This document shows, piece by piece, positions 42,411 through 50,350 of a stretch of DNA of 64,000 nucleotides. The translations under genes were made by a program, and so were the position numbers. Source of the stretch: Ruegeria sp. SCSIO 43209 (lineage in GTDB: Bacteria; Pseudomonadota; Alphaproteobacteria; Rhodobacterales; Rhodobacteraceae). The DNA is taken from the NCBI RefSeq assembly GCF_019904295.1, contig NZ_CP065359.1:3589433-3653432 (forward strand), given 5' to 3'. The first letter of the stretch is position 1. Each line of letters starts with the position of its first letter. Under the pieces are notes generated by a model. The model searched no databases. It was not told the origin of the DNA and saw only the letters and a program-made list of their open reading frames with translations.

Positions 42411-42668
42411 ATGAAGCCGGTAGAAATCTACACCTCGCCGCTGTGCGGCTTTTGTCATGCGGCCAAGCGGTTGTTGAAACAGAAAGGCGTCGAATTCAAG
42501 GAAATCGACGTGCTGATGCATCCGAAACGCAAACCTGAAATGATCCAGCGCGCGTCAGGAAAACGCACTGTGCCGCAGATTTTTGTGGGTACCACCCATG
42601 TTGGTGGGTGCGACGATCTTTATGAGCTTGAACGTCAGGGCAAGCTGGATCGCCTGCTGGCGGCTTGA
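42411..42668 (+). CDS. grxC: Glutaredoxin 3
   Basis: The product has 85 residues from the ATG at 42411. It is a dithiol glutaredoxin with active site CGFC in YTSPLCGFCHAAKRLL, the cis-proline TVPQIFVG and the glutathione-binding HVGGCDDLYELE. The active site is CGFC rather than the common CPYC. Stop overlaps the start of the hydrolase gene, so these two are coupled. Confidence 0.93.
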   Translation: MKPVEIYTSPLCGFCHAAKRLLKQKGVEFKEIDVLMHPKRKPEMIQRASGKRTVPQIFVGTTHVGGCDDLYELERQGKLDRLLAA

Positions 42669-43498
42669 TGAAAACCGCTTTGCTGCAGATCACCGCGTCG
42701 GATGATCCGACCGAGAATCTGGACATGGTGCGAACCATGATGGCCGATGCGGCTGCGCAAGGTGCGCAGTTCATTCTGACGCCTGAGGTCACGAATTGCG
42801 TCTCAACCAGCACCACTCGGCAGCGCGAGGTTTTGCAGCATGAAGAAGACGATATCACTCTGGCGGGCCTTGGCGAACAGGCCGCCAATTTGGGTGTGTG
42901 GCTGCTGATCGGGTCACTAGCGATCAAAACGCATGATGCCGATCGCCGCTTTGCCAACCGTAGCTTCATGATCGACCCGCAGGGGCAGATCGTGGCGCGG
43001 TATGACAAGATTCACATGTTCGACGTGCAGGTCACGGAATCCGAGACCTTCCGCGAATCGAAGAACTACCGCCCCGGTCAGAAAGCGGTGATTGCCGACA
43101 CCGATTTCGGTAAAGTCGGCCTGACCATCTGCTATGATATTCGATTTCCCCACCTGTATGCCGCTTTGGCGCAGGCAGGCGCGCGGATTCTCACCGTCCC
43201 GGCGGCGTTTTCGCCGGTCACCGGTGCGGCCCATTGGGAAGCACTGCTGCGCGCGCGGGCCATTGAGACAGGCTGCTGGGTGTTGGCCCCGGCCCAGACG
43301 GGCGAACATCCGAAGACACGCGGAAAGATCCGTTATACCCACGGCCACAGCATGGTTGTCGCCCCGTGGGGAGAGGTTCTGATCGACGCAGGCACCGATC
43401 CGGGCATTCACTTTTTTGATTTGGATGATAGGTCTGTTACAGAGGCGCGACGACGCGTGCCTTCACTAACACATGTCCGCCCCTTTGACGGACCCTGA
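42668..43498 (+). CDS. Carbon-nitrogen hydrolase (nitrilase superfamily, Nit1-like)
   Basis: The product has 276 residues from the ATG that overlaps the grxC stop. The Glu-Lys-Cys triad is present: Glu in ILTPEVTNC, Lys in RYDKIHMFDVQV and Cys in VGLTICYDIRFP. KIHMFDVQVTESETFRESKNYRPG is typical of the Nit1/deaminated-glutathione amidase subgroup. That activity would fit the coupled glutaredoxin gene, though substrate cannot be read from sequence alone. Confidence 0.88.
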   Translation: MKTALLQITASDDPTENLDMVRTMMADAAAQGAQFILTPEVTNCVSTSTTRQREVLQHEEDDITLAGLGEQAANLGVWLLIGSLAIKTHDADRRFANRSFMIDPQGQIVARYDKIHMFDVQVTESETFRESKNYRPGQKAVIADTDFGKVGLTICYDIRFPHLYAALAQAGARILTVPAAFSPVTGAAHWEALLRARAIETGCWVLAPAQTGEHPKTRGKIRYTHGHSMVVAPWGEVLIDAGTDPGIHFFDLDDRSVTEARRRVPSLTHVRPFDGP

Positions 43499-43512
43499 TC
43501 CAGAACCGGACC

Positions 43513-43953
43513 ATGACTGACGAAAAAAATGCCCTTGCGGTCACGCTGTTCAGCGAGATCCTGACCGCCGATCAGCTATTGCGCAACCGGCTGAGCCGGG
43601 TGCTGCCCAAAGGCATGGAAATCTCGCATTTCTCGGTGCTGAACCATCTGGTGTTTGTCGGCGACGAGCGAACCCCCGCGCAATTGGCCAACACCTTCCA
43701 CGTGACCCGAGGCGCAATGACCAACACTTTGGCCAAGCTAGAATGGGCCGGTTATATCCACATCCGCCCCGACTGGGACGACGCCCGCCGCAAGATGGTC
43801 GCCATCAGCCCCGCAGGCCGACGCGCACGCGATCAGGCGATTTCCTCGATTGCCCCGCTGATCAACCGCGTGGTCGGAGAGCTGGGGCTGGAGCGGGTGC
43901 GCAGCACGCTGCCCGTGCTACGGGATTTGCGGTTGCAGTTGGAGGGGGAGTAG
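43513..43953 (+). CDS. MarR family transcriptional regulator
   Basis: The product has 146 residues with a winged helix-turn-helix core: ERTPAQLANTFHVTRGAMTNTLAKLEWAGYIHIRPDWDDARRKMVAISPAGRRARDQAI, where the wing DWDDARRKMV is the typical MarR beta-hairpin. It follows the hydrolase gene by 14 bases and may be cotranscribed. Target and ligand unknown. Confidence 0.9.
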   Translation: MTDEKNALAVTLFSEILTADQLLRNRLSRVLPKGMEISHFSVLNHLVFVGDERTPAQLANTFHVTRGAMTNTLAKLEWAGYIHIRPDWDDARRKMVAISPAGRRARDQAISSIAPLINRVVGELGLERVRSTLPVLRDLRLQLEGE

Positions 43954-43989
43954 GGGCTTTACGCCAACTGCGCCAAAGGATCGTAAAAG

Positions 43990-44679
43990 ATGACGGATGA
44001 AATTTGGGTTTCAGACATTACCGTCGGGATGGACCTGCAGAGGCCATTCCGGGCGCTTGTCCCCGATGATTTTCCTGAAGAACCAAGTGAACGCTTCAAG
44101 GCCTTCAGGTGGCAACCCGGATCAGGATATCATGCGAATCTGTATCGTTGGCAGCGCCACGGGGAGCCGCTGGAGCAGCAGGATATCTTGCCGGATTTCT
44201 TTCAAGAGGTTGCTCCTGAAGATCATGATTTTGAGCCTCACTACGGGGAGTATTCTCCTGTAATCACTTTGTTTGGAATTCTGGCGATCCGATCAGATGT
44301 GGCTGATATCCTCAAAAATCTCGAATTAGGGCAAGGGGGGCTTTATCCCGTCAACCTGTTCGAAAGAGACAAGATCACACCGATTGAGCAGGACTACTCG
44401 ATCCTGTGGATCGCAAACAAATCCGGCACGCTGAACATTGCTGAGTCAAAAAGTCTTCGACGAGCCCGACCCGACCGGGATGACCTTTTTCGACTTCCTG
44501 AATGGAAGGATGCCAAGCCCGGGGACGTTGTCTGCAATGCAGATGCGGCGTCCGGGATCGACATTTGGCGCGACCCGGGCGTACCACATCGCGTTTTTCT
44601 AAATGGGCGTCTCAAACACTCGTTGGACGAAGCTGGTTTTGCCTCAGCGTTTTACCTTCACCGTTTAGCCGTAAAATAA
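43990..44679 (+). CDS. Imm11/DUF1629-like protein, orphan
   Basis: The product has 229 residues, acidic, with no signal peptide. The C-terminal block (about 185-225: GIDIWRDPGVPHRVFLNGRLKHSLDEAGFASAF) resembles the ending of the DUF1629 (Imm11) immunity-protein family, where a xDLWRDP..vfvSdrLk..l...G pattern recurs. No toxin gene lies beside it. The gene is followed directly by a palindromic repeat. The family call is by eye and tentative. Confidence 0.55.
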   Translation: MTDEIWVSDITVGMDLQRPFRALVPDDFPEEPSERFKAFRWQPGSGYHANLYRWQRHGEPLEQQDILPDFFQEVAPEDHDFEPHYGEYSPVITLFGILAIRSDVADILKNLELGQGGLYPVNLFERDKITPIEQDYSILWIANKSGTLNIAESKSLRRARPDRDDLFRLPEWKDAKPGDVVCNADAASGIDIWRDPGVPHRVFLNGRLKHSLDEAGFASAFYLHRLAVK

Positions 44680-44685
44680 TCAAGC

Positions 44686-44754
44686 GTAGGATGGGTTTTA
44701 ACCCATCGCTTAAGATCGAAAACGCTTGCAAGATGGGTTGAAAACCCATCCTAC
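44686..44754. repeat. REP-like palindromic repeat pair
   Basis: Two mini-palindromes built on GATGGGTT..AACCCATC face each other: 44686-44707 (GTAGGATGGGTTTT-AACCCATC) and 44732-44754, whose reverse complement is GTAGGATGGGTTTTCAACCC plus ATC. Together they form a BIME-like unit of 69 bases between convergent genes. The right arm runs into the end of ubiG and supplies its TAG stop codon. Confidence 0.8.
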
Positions 44755-45497
44755 CTAGGCTTCACACTCGCCGTCACGTAATTCACGCTCAAATCCCGGT
44801 CCGAGATCGACCAGCTCCACAGGATCGGGTTGAAGACGAACCCCTTGCGGTCCACCGGATCCAGCCCGGCCTGGCGCAGCAGGTCGAACAGCTCATCCGG
44901 GGTGATGAACTTGTTCCACTCGTGCGTGCCGCGCGGCAGCCAACGCATGACGACCTCGGCCCCGATGATGGCCATCGCGTAGGATTTTGGGTTGCGATTG
45001 ATGGTTGAGCAGATCAGTAACCCGCCCGGTTTCAGCAATTGCTGCGATGCGGTCAGGAAACCCAACGGATCAGCGACGTGTTCGACCACTTCCATATTCA
45101 GCACCACATCGAACTGTTCGCCTGCGGCGGCCATGTCTTCGGCGGTAGTGTGGCGGTAGTCGATCTGCAGCCCCGATTGCTCGGCATGGATGCGAGCGAC
45201 AGGCAGGTTGCCTTCGGCGGCGTCGGCGCCCACGACCGTGGCGCCCAAACGCGCCATCGGTTCGCTCAATAACCCGCCGCCGCAGCCGATATCCAGCAGG
45301 CGCAAGCCTTCGAAGGGACGCGGAGCTTTCAGATCACGGTCGAACTCGCCTGCGATCTGCTGTGTGATATAATCCAGGCGACACGGATTCAGCATGTGCA
45401 GAGGTTTGAATTTCCCATGCGGGTCCCACCATTCCGCAGCCATCGCCTCGAATTTTGCGATCTCGGACGGGTCAACCGTGTTCGGATGCGCTTGCAT
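44751..45497 (-). CDS. ubiG: Ubiquinone biosynthesis O-methyltransferase UbiG
   Basis: This 248-residue enzyme makes two O-methylations in ubiquinone synthesis. Class I SAM site [31 protein letters not shown] at about 66-96; [33 protein letters not shown] is the diagnostic UbiG N-terminus, and [23 protein letters not shown] is conserved near the C-terminus. The stop codon lies inside the neighbouring REP-like repeat. Confidence 0.95.
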   Translation of the reverse strand: MQAHPNTVDPSEIAKFEAMAAEWWDPHGKFKPLHMLNPCRLDYITQQIAGEFDRDLKAPRPFEGLRLLDIGCGGGLLSEPMARLGATVVGADAAEGNLPVARIHAEQSGLQIDYRHTTAEDMAAAGEQFDVVLNMEVVEHVADPLGFLTASQQLLKPGGLLICSTINRNPKSYAMAIIGAEVVMRWLPRGTHEWNKFITPDELFDLLRQAGLDPVDRKGFVFNPILWSWSISDRDLSVNYVTASVKPR

Positions 45498-45545
45498 TCC
45501 TGTCTCCGTGTGCTCTTTTACGCTTAAGGACTATATAGGGCCGTA

Positions 45546-46523
45546 ATGGATAAGTACCCGGACCAAAAGCGCGCAGTTCAATATCTTTACCCGCCGATCG
45601 ATCCGTTCGATCAGCGCGTGGTCGATATGGGCGATGGGCACCGTATTTATGTGGAACAATGCGGTAATCCCAATGGGATACCAGTGGTGATCCTGCATGG
45701 CGGGCCGGGCGGCGGCTGCAGTCCGGCGATGCGACGGTATTTCAACCCGGATGCCTATCGGGTGATTCTCTTTGATCAGCGCGGATGTGGCCGGTCGCGG
45801 CCAACCGCGTCGGTCGAAAACAACACGACATGGCATCTGGTGGCGGATATCGAGCGTCTGCGCAAATTGTTCGACATCGAAGATTGGATCGTCTTTGGCG
45901 GCAGCTGGGGCGCGACACTGGCGTTGATCTATGCCCAAACACATCCAGATCGGGTAAATCGGCTGGTATTGCGCGGCGTGTTTCTGGCCACACAGGCCGA
46001 GCTGGACTGGTTTTATGGCGGTGGTGCGGGCAAATTCTGGCCTGAACAATGGGCCAAGTTCACCTCTCTCTTGCCCGAACATGAAGTAAATGACGCAATT
46101 TCGGCCTACAACAAGCGCCTGTTTTCGGGCGACCGCGCGACCGAGATCCTCTATGCCCGCGCGTGGTCACATTGGGAAAACGCTTTGGCTTCGATCCACA
46201 CCAACGGATCGGTCGGGGAAAGCCCCGGCGAATACGCGCGAACTTTTGCGCGGCTTGAGAATCACTATTTCACGAACAAGGCGTTTCTTGAGTATGACGG
46301 GCAAATTCTGGATCAGATGGACCGGATTGCCCATATTCCCGGTCATATCGTTCAGGGACGCTATGACATGATCTGCCCACCGCAGGCTGCATGGAACCTG
46401 TCCGAGCGCTGGCCCAATGTCGAACTGAAGATGGTGCGGCAGGCCGGTCACGCCCTGTCAGAACCGGGCATCAGCGCGGAACTGGTTCGGATCATGGATC
46501 GCGTGTCGGAGGAAACGGTATGA
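45546..46523 (+). CDS. pip: Proline iminopeptidase
   Basis: This 325-residue alpha/beta hydrolase (peptidase S33) releases N-terminal proline. Oxyanion motif VVILHGGPGGGCSPAM, nucleophile FGGSWGATLALIYAQTHP, Asp in GRYDMICPP and His in RQAGHALSEPG are all present. FDQRGCGRSRPTASVENNTTWHLVADIERLR is strongly diagnostic of Pip. Its stop overlaps the next start by ATGA. Confidence 0.95.
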   Translation: MDKYPDQKRAVQYLYPPIDPFDQRVVDMGDGHRIYVEQCGNPNGIPVVILHGGPGGGCSPAMRRYFNPDAYRVILFDQRGCGRSRPTASVENNTTWHLVADIERLRKLFDIEDWIVFGGSWGATLALIYAQTHPDRVNRLVLRGVFLATQAELDWFYGGGAGKFWPEQWAKFTSLLPEHEVNDAISAYNKRLFSGDRATEILYARAWSHWENALASIHTNGSVGESPGEYARTFARLENHYFTNKAFLEYDGQILDQMDRIAHIPGHIVQGRYDMICPPQAAWNLSERWPNVELKMVRQAGHALSEPGISAELVRIMDRVSEETV

Positions 46524-47332
46524 CTCGCATCGACCGTCGCGCATTATTTGCCTCGGGCGCCGCCGCCGCTTTGCTGGCGGCGACAGGAGCGTCTCTGGCC
46601 GATACGCCGAAACAGGGCGGCACCTTGCGGCTGGCGGTGCCACGCGACAACAGTCTGGAACAGGTGGCTCGGGGCGCAGTCTTTGACAGCCTGACCGAGA
46701 TCGCGCCTGATGGTACCCTGCGCGGAGAGCTGGCTACAAATTGGCAGACCGATGCTGATGCGCGGGTCTGGAACTTTGATTTGCGCGACGATGCTGTGTT
46801 CCACGATGGCACCAAGCTGGACGTGAACGATGTTCTAGCTGTTCTGGAAGATATTGGTCAGGCCGAGGCCATTGCACCTGATCGTGTGCAGCTGCAATTG
46901 GCCGAGGGCAACCCGGGACTACCATTCTTGCTGGCTGGGTCACGGTTTGTCATTGCGCGAGGGGGCGTGACGCCACTGGCTCAGGCCAACGGCACAGGAT
47001 GCTACCGGGTTGAGCGGGCCGAGGATGAACGTCATTTCCGCGCACGGAGGGTGTCCAATCACTACAAAAGCGGAACGGCAGGATGGGTTGATACGCTTGA
47101 GATTATCGTGATCCCGGACGCCGGGGTGCGGGCCGAAGCATTGCGCGATGGATATGTAGATATCGCAGCGCTCCCGGCTGGTGAGGAGCTGACCGCGCAA
47201 CGCGGGCTGCGATATCATCCGTCTGAGGCCGAGATGGCGTTGGCAATGGCCTCTCATGTCGGTATGCCGCGCCAGATCAGCCGGGCTGCGCTGGATGATG
47301 GGCGCATCGCCGAACGGTGGTGGCTGGCGTAA
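46520..47332 (+). CDS. Short family-5 solute-binding protein, domain I only
   Basis: The product has 270 residues from the ATG overlapping the pip stop. The N-terminus (RIDRRALFASGAAAALLAATGASLADT) looks like a Tat-type signal. The mature part matches the start of SBP_bac_5 peptide-binding proteins (GGTLRLAVPRDNSLEQVARGAVFDSLTEI, LRDDAVFHDGTKLDVNDVLAVLEDI). The family normally has about 500 residues, so the second half is missing. Only 160 bases remain before rimP, so no downstream frame could hold it. No permease genes adjoin. It is either a decayed gene or a genuine short form. Confidence 0.7.
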   Translation: MTRIDRRALFASGAAAALLAATGASLADTPKQGGTLRLAVPRDNSLEQVARGAVFDSLTEIAPDGTLRGELATNWQTDADARVWNFDLRDDAVFHDGTKLDVNDVLAVLEDIGQAEAIAPDRVQLQLAEGNPGLPFLLAGSRFVIARGGVTPLAQANGTGCYRVERAEDERHFRARRVSNHYKSGTAGWVDTLEIIVIPDAGVRAEALRDGYVDIAALPAGEELTAQRGLRYHPSEAEMALAMASHVGMPRQISRAALDDGRIAERWWLA

Positions 47333-47492
47333 ATTTGATCACGATTTGCGCCGGGGGTTGCAGACTCAGGAACTCCTGCGTATATGCAGTTGCAACAGCG
47401 GCGCGTCGGACTTCTGGTCCGGGGCTCCACCGGAAAATTCGACGGGCCGCGCGCCCGTTTTTTTGTGCCCGATAGCAGGGTAGAGAACCTGA
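47333..47492 (+). promoter_or_regulatory. Structured leader of the rimP-nusA-infB operon with internal terminator
   Basis: Several hairpins can be drawn by hand: CAGG-AACT-CCTG, GGAC-TTCTG-GTCC, TCCGG-GGCTCCA-CCGGA and, last, CGGGC-CGCGC-GCCCG (47443-47457) followed by seven T's. The last is a good Rho-independent terminator only about 30 bases before rimP. The region could be a terminated small RNA or an attenuator in the operon leader. No tRNA was found here, unlike E. coli, where metY precedes rimP. Confidence 0.5.
47442..47464 (+). terminator. Rho-independent terminator/attenuator before rimP
   Basis: A GC-rich stem (CGGGC/GCCCG) with a 5-base loop is followed directly by TTTTTTT. It sits 110 bases after the upstream gene and about 30 before rimP. 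Confidence 0.7.
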
Positions 47493-48083
47493 ATGACAAA
47501 CGACCTGATAGCCAAAGCTGCCATCGACCGGCGACTGGCCGAGATCATCACCCCTGTGATCGAGGATCTGGGGTATGAGCTTGTCCGCATTCGGCTGATG
47601 AGCGGCAAGACCACCACGATGCAGATTATGGCAGACAAGCCCGATGGCGGCATCGAAGTGGATGACTGCGCCGAGATTTCCAATGCGGTCAGCGCCACGC
47701 TGGATGTCGAAGACCCCATTTTGGACGCCTACACGCTTGAAGTTTCCAGCCCTGGAATTGACCGTCCTCTGACCCGTCTCAAAGATTTTGAGACGTTCGA
47801 AGGGTATGAGGCCAAGATCGAAACCGCAGAACTGATCGACGGTCGCCGCCGCTTCAAGGGCGAATTGGCCGGGATCGAAGGGGATGAGGTTCTGATCAAC
47901 ATCCCTGAGGGGGATGAGACGATCACTATCGGTTTGCAGTTTGACTGGCTGAGCGATGCCAAGCTGGTCCTGACCGATGACCTGATCAAGGAAATGCTGC
48001 GCCAGCGCAAAGATGCTGGTGCCCTGAACGAGAACGCTTTCGACGAGATTGAGACCGAAGGGTCCGAAGAGGAGACGAACTGA
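47493..48083 (+). CDS. rimP: Ribosome maturation factor RimP
   Basis: The product has 196 residues and is needed for 30S subunit assembly. Conserved N-terminal domain with [17 protein letters not shown] and [25 protein letters not shown], then the hallmark [21 protein letters not shown], and a C-terminal SH3-like domain. An acidic tail (about 20 residues) ends it. One-base overlap with nusA; canonical rimP-nusA-ylxR-infB order. Confidence 0.96.
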   Translation: MTNDLIAKAAIDRRLAEIITPVIEDLGYELVRIRLMSGKTTTMQIMADKPDGGIEVDDCAEISNAVSATLDVEDPILDAYTLEVSSPGIDRPLTRLKDFETFEGYEAKIETAELIDGRRRFKGELAGIEGDEVLINIPEGDETITIGLQFDWLSDAKLVLTDDLIKEMLRQRKDAGALNENAFDEIETEGSEEETN

Positions 48084-49696
48084 TGGCAATCACCTCAGCC
48101 AACCAGCTGGAGCTGCTGCAGACCGCCGAGGCCGTGGCCCGCGAAAAGATGATCGACCCCGGTCTGGTTGTCGAAGCGATGGAGGAATCGCTCGCCCGTG
48201 CCGCCAAAAGCCGCTACGGCGCGGAAATGGACATCCGTGTGTCCATCGATCGCAAAACCGGCAAGGCGACCTTTACCCGTGTCCGTACCGTGGTCGAGGA
48301 TGAAGAGCTTGAGAACTATCAGGCCGAGTTCACCGTCGAGCAGGCCAAGCAGTACATGGAAAACCCCGAGGTCGGCGATGTCTTCGTGGAAGAAGTGCCG
48401 CCGGTTGAAATGGGCCGGATTGCTGCTCAGTCCGCTAAGCAGGTCATCCTGCAGAAGGTTCGCGAAGCTGAACGTGATCGTCAGTACGAAGAATTCAAGG
48501 ATCGTGCAGGCACCATCATCAACGGTGCGGTCAAGCGTGAAGAGTTCGGCAATGTGATCGTCGATCTGGGCGGTGCCGAGGCCGTTCTGCGCCGCAATGA
48601 CAAGATCGGTCGCGAAAGCTATCGCCCGAACGACCGTGTGCGCGCCTATATCAAAGAGGTTCGCCGCGAGGTTCGTGGCCACCAGATATTCCTGTCGCGC
48701 ACTGCGCCGGAATTCATGGCCGAGCTGTTCAAGATGGAAGTGCCGGAAATCTATGACGGCATCATCGAGGTTAAGGCCGTGGCCCGTGACCCCGGCTCGC
48801 GCGCCAAGATCGCTGTGATCTCGTATGACGGCTCGATCGATCCCGTCGGGGCCTGCGTAGGTATGCGCGGCAGCCGTGTGCAGGCCGTTGTGAACGAACT
48901 GCAGGGTGAGAAAATCGACATCATCCCGTGGAACGAAGATCAGCCGACTTTCCTGGTGAACGCGCTGCAGCCCGCTGAGGTTTCCAAGGTGGTTCTGGAC
49001 GAAGAAGCCGGCAAGATCGAAGTTGTGGTTCCCGAGGAGCAACTGAGCCTCGCCATTGGCCGTCGTGGTCAGAACGTGCGTCTGGCCAGCCAGCTGACCA
49101 ATCTGGACATCGACATCATGACCGAAGCCGAAGAATCGGCGCGCCGTCAGAAAGAATTCGAGGCCCGTACCCAGTTGTTCATGGAAACGCTGGATCTGGA
49201 CGAATTCTTCGCTCAGCTGCTGGTTTCTGAAGGCTTCACCAACCTCGAAGAAGTGGCATACGTTGAAATCGACGAACTGCTGGTCATCGACGGTGTGGAT
49301 GAAGGCACCGCGCAAGAACTTCAGACACGTGCACGCGAATTCCTGGAAGCTCAGGCCAAGGCGGCGCTGGATGCAGCCCGTGCGCTGGGTGCCGAGGACA
49401 GTCTTATTGAATTCGAGGGCCTGACACCCCAGATGGTAGAGGCGCTGGCCAAGGATGATGTGAAGACTCTGGAAGACTTCGCAACCTGCGCCGACTGGGA
49501 ACTGGCCGGTGGCTGGACCACGGTCGATGGCGAACGCATCAAGGATGATGGTGTACTGGAGCCCTTCGGCGTGACGCTGGAAGAAGCGCAGGATCTGGTC
49601 ATGACCGCGCGCATCATGCTGGGCTGGGTTGATCCGGCCGAGCTGGAGCAGGCCGAAGAAGACGGCGAAGCAACCGATGAGGAGGTCGAGGCCTGA
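48083..49696 (+). CDS. nusA: Transcription termination/antitermination factor NusA
   Basis: This 537-residue protein binds RNA polymerase and controls pausing, termination and antitermination. Domains in order: NusA N-terminal (about 1-130), S1 (about 135-200, [23 protein letters not shown]), two KH domains ([28 protein letters not shown] and [19 protein letters not shown]), then two helix-hairpin-helix-like C-terminal repeats and an acidic end. In operon with rimP and infB. Confidence 0.97.
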   Translation: MAITSANQLELLQTAEAVAREKMIDPGLVVEAMEESLARAAKSRYGAEMDIRVSIDRKTGKATFTRVRTVVEDEELENYQAEFTVEQAKQYMENPEVGDVFVEEVPPVEMGRIAAQSAKQVILQKVREAERDRQYEEFKDRAGTIINGAVKREEFGNVIVDLGGAEAVLRRNDKIGRESYRPNDRVRAYIKEVRREVRGHQIFLSRTAPEFMAELFKMEVPEIYDGIIEVKAVARDPGSRAKIAVISYDGSIDPVGACVGMRGSRVQAVVNELQGEKIDIIPWNEDQPTFLVNALQPAEVSKVVLDEEAGKIEVVVPEEQLSLAIGRRGQNVRLASQLTNLDIDIMTEAEESARRQKEFEARTQLFMETLDLDEFFAQLLVSEGFTNLEEVAYVEIDELLVIDGVDEGTAQELQTRAREFLEAQAKAALDAARALGAEDSLIEFEGLTPQMVEALAKDDVKTLEDFATCADWELAGGWTTVDGERIKDDGVLEPFGVTLEEAQDLVMTARIMLGWVDPAELEQAEEDGEATDEEVEA

Positions 49697-49718
49697 TCTC
49701 AGGCCTCGGGTGGCTGAC

Positions 49719-50342
49719 ATGGGTCGCGGTGGCGTCCATAAGGATCGGTCGGAAGGCCCTGAACGCAAGTGCATCGCCACGGGCGAGGTTCAGCCCAAAT
49801 ATGGCTTGATCCGCTTTGTGACGGGGCCGGATGGTCAGGTCTTTCCCGATGTCGCGGCGAAATTGCCGGGGCGTGGGGTTTACGTGGCGGCGGATCGTGC
49901 GGCGCTGGACAAGGCGGTGAACAAGAAACTGTTCTCGCGCGGGTTTAAGGCACAGGTGAGTGCCGCCAAGGACCTGACCGATGAGGTCGAGAAACAGGTG
50001 GCGCGTCGTGTGATCGAGCTGATCAGTCTGGCGCGCAAGTCCGGTGACGCGGTCGCCGGGTATGAAAAGGTCAAGTCGTGGCTGGACCGGGAAGAGGCCC
50101 AGGTGCTGATTCAGGCCTCAGATGGATCGGGGCGCGGCAAGTCGAAACTCAGCACGCCGCACTTCGGGAAATACATCGGCTGGCTGACCGCAGACGAGCT
50201 TGGGGCGGCATTTGGGCGCCAAACCGTGATTCATGCGGCCTTGGCCTCTGGCGGACTCGCCAAACGTGTTGTAGAGGAAGCGCAGCGCCTGCGTGGCTTG
50301 CGCGAAAAGGATGACGGCGGCAAGGGCCGCTCGGAAGGGTAA
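49719..50342 (+). CDS. YlxR (DUF448)-type RNA-binding protein fused to an L7Ae-like domain
   Basis: The product has 207 residues from the ATG at 49719, 22 bases after nusA. The N-terminal YlxR domain has [20 protein letters not shown] and [19 protein letters not shown]. The C-terminal part (about 95-190, [27 protein letters not shown]) resembles ribosomal L7Ae-like proteins. It is encoded between nusA and infB as in most bacteria, where it probably binds RNA. Confidence 0.9.
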   Translation: MGRGGVHKDRSEGPERKCIATGEVQPKYGLIRFVTGPDGQVFPDVAAKLPGRGVYVAADRAALDKAVNKKLFSRGFKAQVSAAKDLTDEVEKQVARRVIELISLARKSGDAVAGYEKVKSWLDREEAQVLIQASDGSGRGKSKLSTPHFGKYIGWLTADELGAAFGRQTVIHAALASGGLAKRVVEEAQRLRGLREKDDGGKGRSEG

Positions 50343-50350
50343 GAAGCTTT

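Noticed and set aside
46520..47492. A frameshift splitting the solute-binding protein
   Set aside because: The 160 bases after the stop are too short and hold no matching continuation in any frame before rimP.
47333..47492. A tRNA gene before rimP as in enterobacteria
   Set aside because: No cloverleaf with anticodon and T-loop could be drawn; only hairpins and a terminator are seen.
48095..49780. A 561-codon open frame on the minus strand opposite nusA
   Set aside because: It mirrors the strongly biased codons of nusA, has no recognisable domain, and is a shadow frame.
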